DNA from: SYIM01 sp039800205
GTDB taxonomy: Bacteria; Pseudomonadota; Gammaproteobacteria; Burkholderiales; Burkholderiaceae_E
Reading direction: 5' to 3'
Length of the DNA: 64,000 nt
Assembly: GCA_039800205.1 (NCBI GenBank)
Contig: JBDLRB010000049.1
Location: forward strand, 7,432 to 71,431
Of the stretch, positions 17,491-25,463 are shown piece by piece. How positions within the stretch are numbered: the stretch's first letter is position 1; the number at the start of each line of letters is the position of its first letter. Below the pieces are notes generated by a model that saw only the letters and a list, made by a program, of their open reading frames with translations, did not search any database and was not told where the DNA came from. Position numbers and translations under genes: made by a program.

Positions 17491-18960
17491 ATGCACTACG
17501 ACACCGTGATTCGGGGCGCCACCGTGGTGAACGCCACGGGCATCGACCCTGCCGTCGATGTCGCCCTCCGAGGCGAGACCATCGTTGCGATCGGACCGGC
17601 GCTGGCCGGAACGGCCGGCCGAGAAATCGATGCCCGGGGGCTGCTGCTGATGCCCGGCGGTGTGGACAGCCACTGCCATATCGAGCAGGTCTCCTCTTTC
17701 GGCATTCCCTGCGCCGATGACTTCTACTCGGCGACCGTGTCGGCGGCGTTCGGGGGCACCACCACGGTCATTCCATTCTGTGCGCAGCATCGCACCGATC
17801 ACATTCCGGAGGTCCTCGCCGATTACCACCGCAGGGCCGCTGAAAAGGCGGTGATCGACTACGGCTTTCATCTGATCGTGGCCAACCCGGATGCCCAGAC
17901 CATTGGCGTGGATCTTCCGGCTGCGATCGAGACCGGCATCCGCTCCTTCAAGATTTTCATGACCTATGACCGCATGCGGCTGCACGACGAGCAGATTCTC
18001 GACGTGCTGATGACTGCGCGCCGACATGGGGCGCTCACCCTGGTGCATGCCGAAAACCACGGCATCATCAGCTGGTTGTCGGGGCGCCTGGTCGGACAGG
18101 GGCATGTGCTGCCGCGCTATCACGCGATCTGTCATACGCGATCGTCCGAGGCCGAGGCCATCAACCGGGTGATTGCACTCGCCGAGGTCGTCGACACGCC
18201 CATCCTGATCGTCCATGTCAGTACGATCGAAGGCGTCGATGCGATTCGACGCGCCCAGGCGAGAGGCGTCAAGGTCTACGGCGAAACCTGTCCCCAGTAT
18301 CTGTTCCTGACGGCCAAGGATATTGATCGCGGGCTTGAGGGCGCGATGTTCTGCTGCTCGCCGCCGCCGCGGGACGAGGCGGCGCAGCAGGCGTGCTGGC
18401 AAGGCCTGAAGGATGGCGCCCTGGCGGTTTACTCATCGGATCATGCGCCCTATCGGTATGACGAAACCGGCAAGTTGCCCAAGGGCGAAAAGACCACCTT
18501 CAAAGAGATGGCCAATGGCGTGCCGGGGCTTGAGCTCAGGCTGCCCCTTCTGTTCAGTAACGGCGTGGGCAGCGGGCGCATCAGCCTGACCGAATTTGTC
18601 AATCTCACGGCGACTCGCCACGCTGAAATCTACGGCCTGCCGCAGAAAGGCCGGATCCAGGTGGGTGCGGATGCGGATCTTGCGCTGTGGGACCCCGATC
18701 GTGAGATCGTTGTCGACACATCGATCCTGCACGACAACACGGGCTATACACCCTATGCGGGTCGTTCCCTGAAAGGCTGGCCGATTCGGGTCTGGTCGCG
18801 TGGCGATCTGATCGTGGATCAGATCGAGGCGCCGGGTGAGATTCACGTGACCCGCGGCCGTGGCCGCTTCCTCGCACGTGAGCGTTCCGACGCGACCCAT
18901 CCGGCCGGCCGCAGCATTCCCGAAATGAATCAGCTCGCGCAGTGGGGGATCGAGCCATGA
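17491..18960 (+). CDS. D-hydantoinase / dihydropyrimidinase
   Basis: Cyclic-amidase-type amidohydrolase of 489 aa that opens 5-substituted hydantoins (or dihydropyrimidines) to N-carbamoyl amino acids. Metal-site residues are in order: HCH in GGVDSHCHIEQ, the carbamylated lysine in SFKIFMTYDRM, HAEN, IVHVST, and the catalytic Asp in YSSDHAPY. The substrate loop GEKTTFKEMANGVPGLELRL matches the family. The ATG at 17491 gives the standard start (MHYDTVIRGATVV); a TTG seven codons upstream is an alternative. The next gene, a D-carbamoylase, overlaps its stop, which favours D-amino acid formation over pyrimidine breakdown. Confidence 0.93.
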   Translation: MHYDTVIRGATVVNATGIDPAVDVALRGETIVAIGPALAGTAGREIDARGLLLMPGGVDSHCHIEQVSSFGIPCADDFYSATVSAAFGGTTTVIPFCAQHRTDHIPEVLADYHRRAAEKAVIDYGFHLIVANPDAQTIGVDLPAAIETGIRSFKIFMTYDRMRLHDEQILDVLMTARRHGALTLVHAENHGIISWLSGRLVGQGHVLPRYHAICHTRSSEAEAINRVIALAEVVDTPILIVHVSTIEGVDAIRRAQARGVKVYGETCPQYLFLTAKDIDRGLEGAMFCCSPPPRDEAAQQACWQGLKDGALAVYSSDHAPYRYDETGKLPKGEKTTFKEMANGVPGLELRLPLLFSNGVGSGRISLTEFVNLTATRHAEIYGLPQKGRIQVGADADLALWDPDREIVVDTSILHDNTGYTPYAGRSLKGWPIRVWSRGDLIVDQIEAPGEIHVTRGRGRFLARERSDATHPAGRSIPEMNQLAQWGIEP

Positions 18961-19904
18961 GTCGACGTCTGCATGTTGCAGCGGCCCAGATGGGCGGCAT
19001 TCATCTGTCCGACACGCGTGAGCAGGCGGTCGAGCGGCTGCGGGCCCTCCTGGCCCAGGCCCATGCGCGGGGTGTGCGTTTCGTGGTTTTTCCCGAGCTC
19101 GCGCTCACGACCTTTTTCCCGCGCTACTGGTTCGACGATCAGGATGAGGTCGACCAGCGTTTCTTCGAAGCCGCGATGCCTTCGCCGGTCACGCAGCCTC
19201 TCTTTGATGATGCGCGTCGGTACGGGATCGGCTTTTACCTGGGGTATGCCGAGCTCGTCCATGAGGCGGGACGGATGCGTCGCTTCAACACCGCGATTCT
19301 GGTCGCCCCCAATGGCGAGCTCGTCGGCAAGTACCGCAAGGTGCATCTCCCCGGGCACGCCGAACACAAGCCCCAGGCGGCGTTTCAGCACCTTGAAAAA
19401 AAATACTTTGAGGTCGGCGATCTGGGCTTTTCCACCTGGCGCACTCAGGATGCCATTCTGGGCATGCTGATCTGCAACGATCGTCGCTGGCCCGAAGCCT
19501 TTCGTGCGCTGACGCTTCAGGGCGCCGAGCTGGTCACGCTGGGTTTCAACACACCCACCGAAAACCTGCACTATTCCGAACCCCCGGCCCTGCGGGTGCA
19601 TCATCACCTGATCATGGCCCAGGCGATGGCGTTCATGAATGCCACCTGGCTGATCGAAACCGCCAAGTGCGGTTTCGAAGATGGCTACCGGATGTTCGGG
19701 CATTCCGTGATCGTCGCTCCAACCGGCGAGATTGTGGCCCGCACCGTCAGTGAAGACGATGAGCTGATCAGTTTCGATGCTGATCTCGATCTCGCGCAGA
19801 ATCTCAAGCAGACCATGTTCAACTATGCGGCGCATCGTCGGCCCGAGCACTACAAGATCCTGATCGAGCGGGTCGGTGCTCAGGTGACGCCGGCCAACGC
19901 CTGA
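18957..19904 (+). CDS. N-carbamoyl-D-amino acid hydrolase (D-carbamoylase)
   Basis: Nitrilase-superfamily enzyme of 315 aa that removes the carbamoyl group from N-carbamoyl-D-amino acids, releasing D-amino acid, CO2 and ammonia. The Glu-Lys-Cys triad is E47 (FPELALTTFFPRYW), K128 (GKYRKVHLPGH) and C173 (LICNDRRWPEAFR). Blocks such as FQHLEKKYFEVGDLGF, GHSVIVAPTGEIVA and the C-terminal HRRPEHYKIL closely resemble the Agrobacterium D-carbamoylase I know. The start ATG overlaps the hydantoinase stop (ATGA), so translation is coupled. An A8 run (19396-19403) lies inside it. Confidence 0.93.
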   Translation: MSRRLHVAAAQMGGIHLSDTREQAVERLRALLAQAHARGVRFVVFPELALTTFFPRYWFDDQDEVDQRFFEAAMPSPVTQPLFDDARRYGIGFYLGYAELVHEAGRMRRFNTAILVAPNGELVGKYRKVHLPGHAEHKPQAAFQHLEKKYFEVGDLGFSTWRTQDAILGMLICNDRRWPEAFRALTLQGAELVTLGFNTPTENLHYSEPPALRVHHHLIMAQAMAFMNATWLIETAKCGFEDGYRMFGHSVIVAPTGEIVARTVSEDDELISFDADLDLAQNLKQTMFNYAAHRRPEHYKILIERVGAQVTPANA

Positions 19905-19957
19905 TGAGTCGCACGCCCGGATCTCTCAGGTACGTGATTTGCTTCAAACCCTGAACC

Positions 19958-19972
19958 CGGCCATTTCGGCCG
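19958..19972 (+). other. Small stem-loop before the solute-binding-protein gene
   Basis: CGGCC, five bases, GGCCG, then TTT. It lies in the 90-base gap between the carbamoylase and the binding protein. It may partly terminate the message or protect the 3' part of it, which would set transporter levels separately from enzyme levels. It is too short to call a full terminator. Confidence 0.4.
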
Positions 19973-19994
19973 TTTCACCCAACGAGGAGATGAC

Positions 19995-20843
19995 ATGAAA
20001 AGGACCGCTCTCAAGGCGCTGATCGTGCTGGCTGCAGGAACACTGTCCGCTGTGTCGATCGCGCAGGACAAGCCCCTGGTCGCCGGCGTCGATGGCACCT
20101 TTGCTCCCCATGCGATGCCCAAACTCGGCGGTGGAGTCGAGGGCTTCAATATCGATCTGATCGAAGAGATCAGCAAGCAGCTGGGTCGCAAGATCACGAT
20201 CCACGCCGCCGAGTTTTCGGGTCTGATCCCGGCCATGAACGCCGGCAAGATCGACTTCGTCGGCGCGCCCACCACGGTCACCCGCGAGCGCGCAAACAAT
20301 CTGCTCTTCACCGAAGGCTATCTGAACACGTACTACCAGTTCCTGGTCCCAGCCGGCAAGCCTGATCTGCAGACGCTCAACGACCTGAAGGGCAAGACGA
20401 TCTCCTCGAACAAGGGATCCGCCTACGATAAGTGGTTGAATGACAATGCCAGCAAATACGGGTTCCGCACCGAGTCATATCCCACCAATTCGGATGCCGT
20501 TCAGGCCGTCCTGTCCGGTCGGGCGGACGCCACGCTCGGCGGCAATACGGTTTCGGCGTATGCCGCCCTCCGCAACAAGGGCAAGCTGCGGGTCACCACG
20601 CTAGTGGTGGACGAGGGTCTGGTCTGGGCTGCGGTCTTCAGGAAGGGCGATACGGCCCTGCGAAATTCGGTCGACGGTGCGATCGAGTGCCTGAAGAAGA
20701 ACGGCACGATCGCGCGTCTGCACGAAAAGTGGTTTGGCACCAAGCCCGGTCCGGGCTCGGCTGCGGTCACGACCTTTGCGGGTTACGGTGTGCCGGGTAT
20801 GCCGGGTTATGACGCCACCGCGCATACGCCGAAGTGCAAGTGA
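19995..20843 (+). CDS. Periplasmic solute-binding protein of a polar amino acid ABC transporter
   Basis: Family 3 extracellular binding protein of 282 aa with a signal peptide cleaved near residue 23 (SIA before QDK). Typical blocks are GFNIDLIEEISKQLG, GLIPAMNAGKIDFVGAPTTV and LNDLKGKTISSNKGS. It has an excellent Shine-Dalgarno (GAGGAG at 19983-19988). It lies between the carbamoylase and its own ATPase and two permeases. The likely ligand is a hydantoin, N-carbamoyl amino acid or related compound; this is inference from the operon. Confidence 0.9.
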   Translation: MKRTALKALIVLAAGTLSAVSIAQDKPLVAGVDGTFAPHAMPKLGGGVEGFNIDLIEEISKQLGRKITIHAAEFSGLIPAMNAGKIDFVGAPTTVTRERANNLLFTEGYLNTYYQFLVPAGKPDLQTLNDLKGKTISSNKGSAYDKWLNDNASKYGFRTESYPTNSDAVQAVLSGRADATLGGNTVSAYAALRNKGKLRVTTLVVDEGLVWAAVFRKGDTALRNSVDGAIECLKKNGTIARLHEKWFGTKPGPGSAAVTTFAGYGVPGMPGYDATAHTPKCK

Positions 20844-21592
20844 GCGATCAATCCGAAGCGCCCCTGCTCGAAATCAGGGCGCTGCGCAAGTCCTTCGGCA
20901 CCACAGAGGTGCTGAAGGGCATCGACTTGTCGGTCGTTCGGGGCGAGCTGGTGTTCGTGATCGGACCCTCGGGTTCGGGCAAGTCGACGCTCTTGCGGTG
21001 CTGCAACCGGCTCGAGGAGCCCAGTGCGGGCGAGATCTGGTTCGAGGGCAGCAACATTCTCGCGCCCTCGACCGATCTCAATGCGATGCGCCGGCGCATC
21101 GGCATGGTGTTCCAGTCCTTCAATCTGTACCCCCACCTGAATGCCCGCGACAACGTGGCGCTGGCGCTGATCCACGTCTTGAAGCGTCCCCGCGATGAGG
21201 CGCATGCCCAGGCGATCGAGGCGCTTCGCAAGGTCGGCTTGGCCGATCGCGGCGGGGCCAAGCCGGGCGAATTGTCCGGTGGCCAGCAGCAGCGGGTGGC
21301 GATCGCCCGCGCCCTGGCGCTTGAGCCCGCCATTGTCCTGTTTGATGAACCGACGTCTGCGCTCGATCCCGAACTGGTCGGCAGCGTGCTTGCGGTGCTG
21401 CGTGAATTACGGACCGCCGGCATGACGATGATGGTGGTTAGTCACGAGATGGGCTTTGCGCGCGGGGCGGCTGACCGAGTGGTGTTCATGGAGTCTGGAG
21501 CCATCCTGGATCAGGGACCGCCCGACCGTATTTTCGGGCCGGACGCCCCCGCCCGCATTCGCGACTTTGTTGCGAGTGTTGAACATCGCTGA
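20840..21592 (+). CDS. ATP-binding protein of a polar amino acid ABC transporter
   Basis: GlnQ/HisP-type ATPase of 250 aa. Walker A GPSGSGKST, Q-loop VFQSFNLYPH, signature LSGGQQQR, Walker B VLFDEPTSALDP and the switch His in VVSHEMGFAR are all present. I place the start at GTG 20840, whose GTGA overlaps the stop of the binding-protein gene. A GTG two codons earlier is equally in frame. It powers the importer formed with the two permeases that follow. Confidence 0.93.
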   Translation: MSDQSEAPLLEIRALRKSFGTTEVLKGIDLSVVRGELVFVIGPSGSGKSTLLRCCNRLEEPSAGEIWFEGSNILAPSTDLNAMRRRIGMVFQSFNLYPHLNARDNVALALIHVLKRPRDEAHAQAIEALRKVGLADRGGAKPGELSGGQQQRVAIARALALEPAIVLFDEPTSALDPELVGSVLAVLRELRTAGMTMMVVSHEMGFARGAADRVVFMESGAILDQGPPDRIFGPDAPARIRDFVASVEHR

Positions 21593-21607
21593 GGGGGGGT
21601 CGATCGC

Positions 21608-22279
21608 ATGGCGGGCCTGGTCGAGACATTCTTCAACGTCGAGGTGATGGCCCAGTACGCGCCCAAGATCATCGAGGGCATGGGCATCACGGTGGTGCTG
21701 GCTGCGGTGGTCGTGGTGAGCGGTCTCGCGTTGGGTTTTGTACTGGCCGTGCTTCGCGCCTTGCGCTTCAAGATCCTCAATGCCCTGATCGTGCTGTTTG
21801 CCGATGTGTTTCGAGCCGTTCCGCCACTGGTGATTCTGATCGTCATCTACTTTGCACTGCCCACGGTCGGCATCAAGTTTTCCGGTTTTGTTTCGGCCTG
21901 GATCGGTTTGTCCCTGGTGCTGGCCGCGTTCGCCGAGGAAGTCGTCTGGGCGGGCATCCTCTCGGTACCTCGAGGTCAGTGGGAGGCGGCACGGGCGACT
22001 GGGCTCGGTTTTTCGCAGGCCATGCGGTGGGTGATCCTGCCGCAGGCGCTGCGGCTCACCGTCGCGCCGCTGACCAGCCGCGCGATTGTCATCACCAAGA
22101 ATACGGCGCTTGCCTCGGTCGTGGCCGTGGGCGAGATCCTCTACCAGGCGCAGGCGGGATACTCCTTTTCGTATAACCCGTCGCCCCTGACCTTGGGCGC
22201 GATCGCTTATCTGATCCTGTTCATTCCGCTGGTCTGGTTCGGTCGCTGGGTCGAGACCCGCTTTGCCTGGAAACGCTGA
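21608..22279 (+). CDS. Amino acid ABC transporter permease (first)
   Basis: HisM/HisQ-type inner-membrane permease of 223 aa. It has about five membrane helices and the EAA loop EAARATGLGFSQAMRWVILPQALR, which contacts the ATPase. The segment DVFRAVPPLVILIVIYF matches the conserved FRGTPLLVQLF region of the family. It is 15 bases behind the ATPase gene and six bases before a second permease, so the membrane part is probably a heterodimer. Confidence 0.92.
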   Translation: MAGLVETFFNVEVMAQYAPKIIEGMGITVVLAAVVVVSGLALGFVLAVLRALRFKILNALIVLFADVFRAVPPLVILIVIYFALPTVGIKFSGFVSAWIGLSLVLAAFAEEVVWAGILSVPRGQWEAARATGLGFSQAMRWVILPQALRLTVAPLTSRAIVITKNTALASVVAVGEILYQAQAGYSFSYNPSPLTLGAIAYLILFIPLVWFGRWVETRFAWKR

Positions 22280-22285
22280 GTCGCG

Positions 22286-22957
22286 ATGAATACGCTGATC
22301 GACGGCTTTTTCAACCTGGAGATCCTGCGGCAGTCGCTGCCCTACCTGGGGCAGGGTCTGCTGATGACTCTGGCGCTGTGCCTGGTCGCGATTCCTCTGG
22401 GCTTTGCAGGCGGCCTGGCGCTGGCGCTCGCGTCCACGGTCCAGAGCCGCACCGTTCGCTGGTCGGTCATCGTCTACACCGATCTGTTTCGCGCATTCCC
22501 ACCCCTGGTGCTGCTCCTCTTCATTGCGTTCGGGCTCCCCTTTATTGGATTTCAGCCCCCGCCCTTCATTGCGGTCGCCATCGCCTTCCTGCTGAACACC
22601 TCCAGTTACTACGGTGAAATTCTGCGCGCGGGCATCGAATCGGTCCCTGGCGGACAACATGAGGCCGCCCGCTCGACCGGTCTGAGCCGATGGCAGAGCC
22701 TGCGCTGGGTCATCCTTCCCCAGGCGGTGCGAAACGTCGTCCCGGACCTGGTCAGCAACACGCTTGAGGTCGTCAAGCTCACCTCGATCGCCAGCGTGGT
22801 TGCGCTGCCCGAGCTTCTTTATGCGGCCCGCCAGGTGCAGTCGGTCACGTACAACGCCTCGCCCGTCATCGCCGCGGGTCTTTTGTATCTGCTGTTGTTG
22901 TGGCCGCTGGTCCGACTGTTGTCGCGCTTTGAGCGGCAGGCCGTCAGCATTCGATGA
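22286..22957 (+). CDS. Amino acid ABC transporter permease (second)
   Basis: Second HisM/HisQ-type permease, also 223 aa. It has the FRAFPPLVLLLFIAFGLPF region and an EAA loop EAARSTGLSRWQSLRWVILPQ. It pairs with the first permease. It also contains the Ser-Tyr-Tyr-Gly-Glu segment (NTSSYYGEILRAGIESVPGG) typical of polar amino acid permeases. It ends 36 bases before the racemase gene. Confidence 0.92.
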   Translation: MNTLIDGFFNLEILRQSLPYLGQGLLMTLALCLVAIPLGFAGGLALALASTVQSRTVRWSVIVYTDLFRAFPPLVLLLFIAFGLPFIGFQPPPFIAVAIAFLLNTSSYYGEILRAGIESVPGGQHEAARSTGLSRWQSLRWVILPQAVRNVVPDLVSNTLEVVKLTSIASVVALPELLYAARQVQSVTYNASPVIAAGLLYLLLLWPLVRLLSRFERQAVSIR

Positions 22958-22993
22958 CGCACCGTTTGGGCGGGCTTTTCGGGAGTTCATGTC

Positions 22994-23665
22994 ATGACTG
23001 AAGACCGTATTCTGGTGATCAATCCCAACTCGACGGTGGCGGTGACGCAGGGCATTGATCGGGCGCTCGAGCCCTTGCGAATCCCGGGGGGACCGCAGTT
23101 TGAATGTGTGACTCTGGCCGAAGGGCCACCCGGTATCCAGAGCCAGCGCGATGTCGACTCGGTCATTGGTCCGCTCTGCGCGTTGATCGAGCGGCGCTCG
23201 GATTGTTCGGCCTTCGTGATCGCCTGCTACAGCGACCCGGGTCTGCATAGCGCCCGAGAGGTCACTCGCAAACCTGTACTCGGCATTTCCGAGTGTGGGG
23301 TCTTCACCGCTCTGACGCTGGGCCAGCGATTTGGTGTCATTGCCATTCTGTCGGTTTCAATTCCGCGCCATCTCCGTTATCTGGGCGCGATGGGTGTGAC
23401 CGATCGACTGGCCGCCGAATTGCCCGTCGGTCTCCAGGTGACCGAACTGAGCGATGCGTCCCGCACCCGATCCCGGCTGATCGACACCGGTCGTCGCTTG
23501 GTCGAAGAGCACGGCGCGCATGTGGTTGTGATGGGTTGCGCGGGGATGGCGCAATATCGCGAACCCCTTGAGGACGCCTTGGGCGTTCCGGTGGTCGAGC
23601 CCACCCAGGCCGCTGCAGGGATGGCGCTGGCGCGGGTGCGTCTGGCCCGGCGCGCTTCGGTCTGA
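22994..23665 (+). CDS. Hydantoin racemase (Asp/Glu racemase superfamily)
   Basis: Protein of 223 aa that interconverts D- and L-5-substituted hydantoins with two cysteines acting as acid and base. The catalytic pair is C78 (VIACYSDPGL) and C182 (VVMGCAGMAQ). The N-terminal VINPNSTVAVTQ motif is the family hallmark. With the hydantoinase and D-carbamoylase upstream it completes a route from racemic hydantoin to D-amino acid. Its position last in the operon, after the importer genes, supports one shared message. Allantoin racemase is the nearest alternative activity. Confidence 0.9.
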   Translation: MTEDRILVINPNSTVAVTQGIDRALEPLRIPGGPQFECVTLAEGPPGIQSQRDVDSVIGPLCALIERRSDCSAFVIACYSDPGLHSAREVTRKPVLGISECGVFTALTLGQRFGVIAILSVSIPRHLRYLGAMGVTDRLAAELPVGLQVTELSDASRTRSRLIDTGRRLVEEHGAHVVVMGCAGMAQYREPLEDALGVPVVEPTQAAAGMALARVRLARRASV

Positions 23666-23709
23666 TCGTCAAACCGGCGCTCATGCGGTCCGTCCGGATC
23701 CGCGCGCGC

Positions 23710-24243
23710 TCAGTCAGCGGGCGGACGCGGGCCTCCGGGCGTCGGGTGCGACCCCCCCGGTTCACGCTCTGTCCGGTGCTCGAGTGCGAGCAGGGCGGTC
23801 TTTCGGTCCAGCCCGGCGGCGAACCCCCTCAGGCTGCCATCCGAACCGACGACCCGATGACAGGGCCGAATGATCAGCCACGGGTTACGCCCAACGGCCT
23901 GTGCAACTGCACGTACGGCCAGGGGCCGCCCGATCGCGCTGGCCAGCCCGCTGTACGTCAGCGTCTGGCCGTAGGCGATGGTATCGAGAGCTCGCCAGAC
24001 CTGCTGTTGCAGTTCAGTGCCGCGCAGGGCGAGCGGCAGATCGAAGCGGGTTCGCCGTCCCGCCAGGTACTCTTCGATCTGTTTGCGGGCGCGATGCAAG
24101 AGCAGACTGTCCGGATTGGCCGGTGCGCCGGACAAATCGGGCAGGTGGCGTTGGTCAGAGAAGTAGACGCCCTCGAGGGATCGGCTCGACCCAACCGCGA
24201 TCACCGTGCCGAGGGACGTCTTGAACTGAAGGGTTTCGCTCAT
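23710..24243 (-). CDS. ogt: Methylated-DNA-[protein]-cysteine S-methyltransferase
   Basis: Suicidal DNA repair protein of 177 aa that takes alkyl groups from O6-alkylguanine onto its own cysteine. The active site is seen as IIRPCHRVVGSDGSLRGFAAGL, with the helix-turn-helix block YSGLASAIGRPLAVRAVAQAVG before it. The ATG at 24243 is preceded by GGAG at a good distance and gives the family N-terminus. The longer frame from 24357 is not supported. The C-terminus has a short Pro/Gly-rich tail. Confidence 0.93.
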   Translation of the reverse strand: MSETLQFKTSLGTVIAVGSSRSLEGVYFSDQRHLPDLSGAPANPDSLLLHRARKQIEEYLAGRRTRFDLPLALRGTELQQQVWRALDTIAYGQTLTYSGLASAIGRPLAVRAVAQAVGRNPWLIIRPCHRVVGSDGSLRGFAAGLDRKTALLALEHRTEREPGGSHPTPGGPRPPAD

Positions 24244-24435
24244 CTGGAAGCGCTCCTGCGACCATGGCCCACTTCCGGACTCTAAACGATTCAAACGTCC
24301 TCGGGCGTAGGGGCGTCCTGGGGCGTCCGTCCCAAGATCGCCGAAGATCAGCGACAATCACCGGTGCGACGCGGGTCGCTGGCCTCGGGCCCGACGACTG
24401 CGAATCAGAAGCCAAATTTTCAGGAGAAAACTCGT

Positions 24436-25428
24436 ATGCACATCATCCGTAGAAAATTCGGAGCCCTCGCAGCCACCAGCCTGCTTGCAGCCGGGCTCGC
24501 CGGGGTGGTTCCAGCCGCATTGGCTCAGGAGTGGCCCACCCGCCCGGTCCGTATGATCAACCCCTTTGCGGCAGGTTCGGCCGTGGACGTGGTGGCGCGG
24601 CTTCTTGCCGAGCGGATGTCAAAAGAGGTCGGGACCCAGTTCCTGGTCGAGAACCGGACGGGCGCATCGGGCAATATCGGCACAGAGGTGGCGGCCCGCT
24701 CCAAGCCCGATGGGTACACCTTCCTGGTCGGCTCGCCGGGCACGATGGCGATCAACCCGGCGCTCTTCGACACCCTGCCGTACAACGCGCTGAAGGACTT
24801 CGTTCCGGTCTCGCATCTGGTGTCGTTTCCTCAGGTGCTCGTGGTCAACCCCAAGATTCCCGTGAAGACGGTGGCCGAACTCATTGCCTGGGTCAATGCA
24901 CAGCAGGGCAAGGTCAATTACGGTTCGTCCGGAAGGGGGTCGACCTCGCATCTGGTGATGGAACTGATCCGTTCCGAGGCCAAGCTGCAGATGACCCATG
25001 TGCCCTATCGGGGCGGTTCACCGGCCATCCAGGCGCTGATTGGCGGTGAAGTACAGCTGGCGGTCGAAGGCCTGCCCTCGCTGCCCGGTCACCTTGCGGG
25101 CGGCACGATCCGTCCCCTGGCAGTGACCTCCGAGAAGCGCGCGGCCTCGCAGCCAAACATCCCGGCCTTGTCCGAGACCTATCCCGGCTTTGATGCCGCC
25201 GCATGGATCATTCTGTTTGCGCCGACCGGGACGCCGCCGGCCGTTGTCGATCGCATGGCGACCCACGTCAAAAAGGCCCTCGAAGCACCCGAGGTCCTCG
25301 CTCGACTGGGTTCGATGGGCGCGACGGCCTTCGGTAGCTCGCCTGCGCAGACCGCTGAGTTTCACAAGCGCGAGATGGCGAAGTTCAAGCGCGCCGTCGA
25401 TATTTCGGGCGCGAAAGAGCAGAAATAA
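24436..25428 (+). CDS. Bug/TctC family tripartite tricarboxylate transporter binding protein
   Basis: Periplasmic binding protein of 330 aa with a signal peptide (cleavage likely after ALA before QEWPTRPV). Family blocks include PVRMINPFAAGSAVDVVARLL, NRTGASGNIGTEVAARSKPDGYTF and SSGRGSTSHLVMELI. AGGAG (24422-24426) serves the ATG at 24436. No tctA or tctB membrane genes are beside it, as is common for the large Bug families of Burkholderiales. The ligand is unknown; carboxylates are typical. Confidence 0.92.
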   Translation: MHIIRRKFGALAATSLLAAGLAGVVPAALAQEWPTRPVRMINPFAAGSAVDVVARLLAERMSKEVGTQFLVENRTGASGNIGTEVAARSKPDGYTFLVGSPGTMAINPALFDTLPYNALKDFVPVSHLVSFPQVLVVNPKIPVKTVAELIAWVNAQQGKVNYGSSGRGSTSHLVMELIRSEAKLQMTHVPYRGGSPAIQALIGGEVQLAVEGLPSLPGHLAGGTIRPLAVTSEKRAASQPNIPALSETYPGFDAAAWIILFAPTGTPPAVVDRMATHVKKALEAPEVLARLGSMGATAFGSSPAQTAEFHKREMAKFKRAVDISGAKEQK

Positions 25429-25458
25429 ACGGGGCCGGATGGACCCGGTCGGCCCCGT
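25429..25458. terminator. Hairpin between convergent genes
   Basis: A perfect 9-bp stem ACGGGGCCG/CGGCCCCGT (25429-25437 with 25450-25458) and a 12-base loop, directly after the Bug gene stop and before the convergent flavoprotein stop. There is no T tract, so it is a hairpin that could end both messages rather than a textbook terminator. Confidence 0.6.
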
Positions 25459-25463
25459 GACCC

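Noticed and set aside
19396..19403. A8 run in the carbamoylase gene as a frameshift site
   Set aside because: The frame and the family match continue normally on both sides.
21407..23248. 613-codon minus-strand frame opposite the ABC permeases
   Set aside because: The same artefact, with the plus strand fully explained by the transporter operon.
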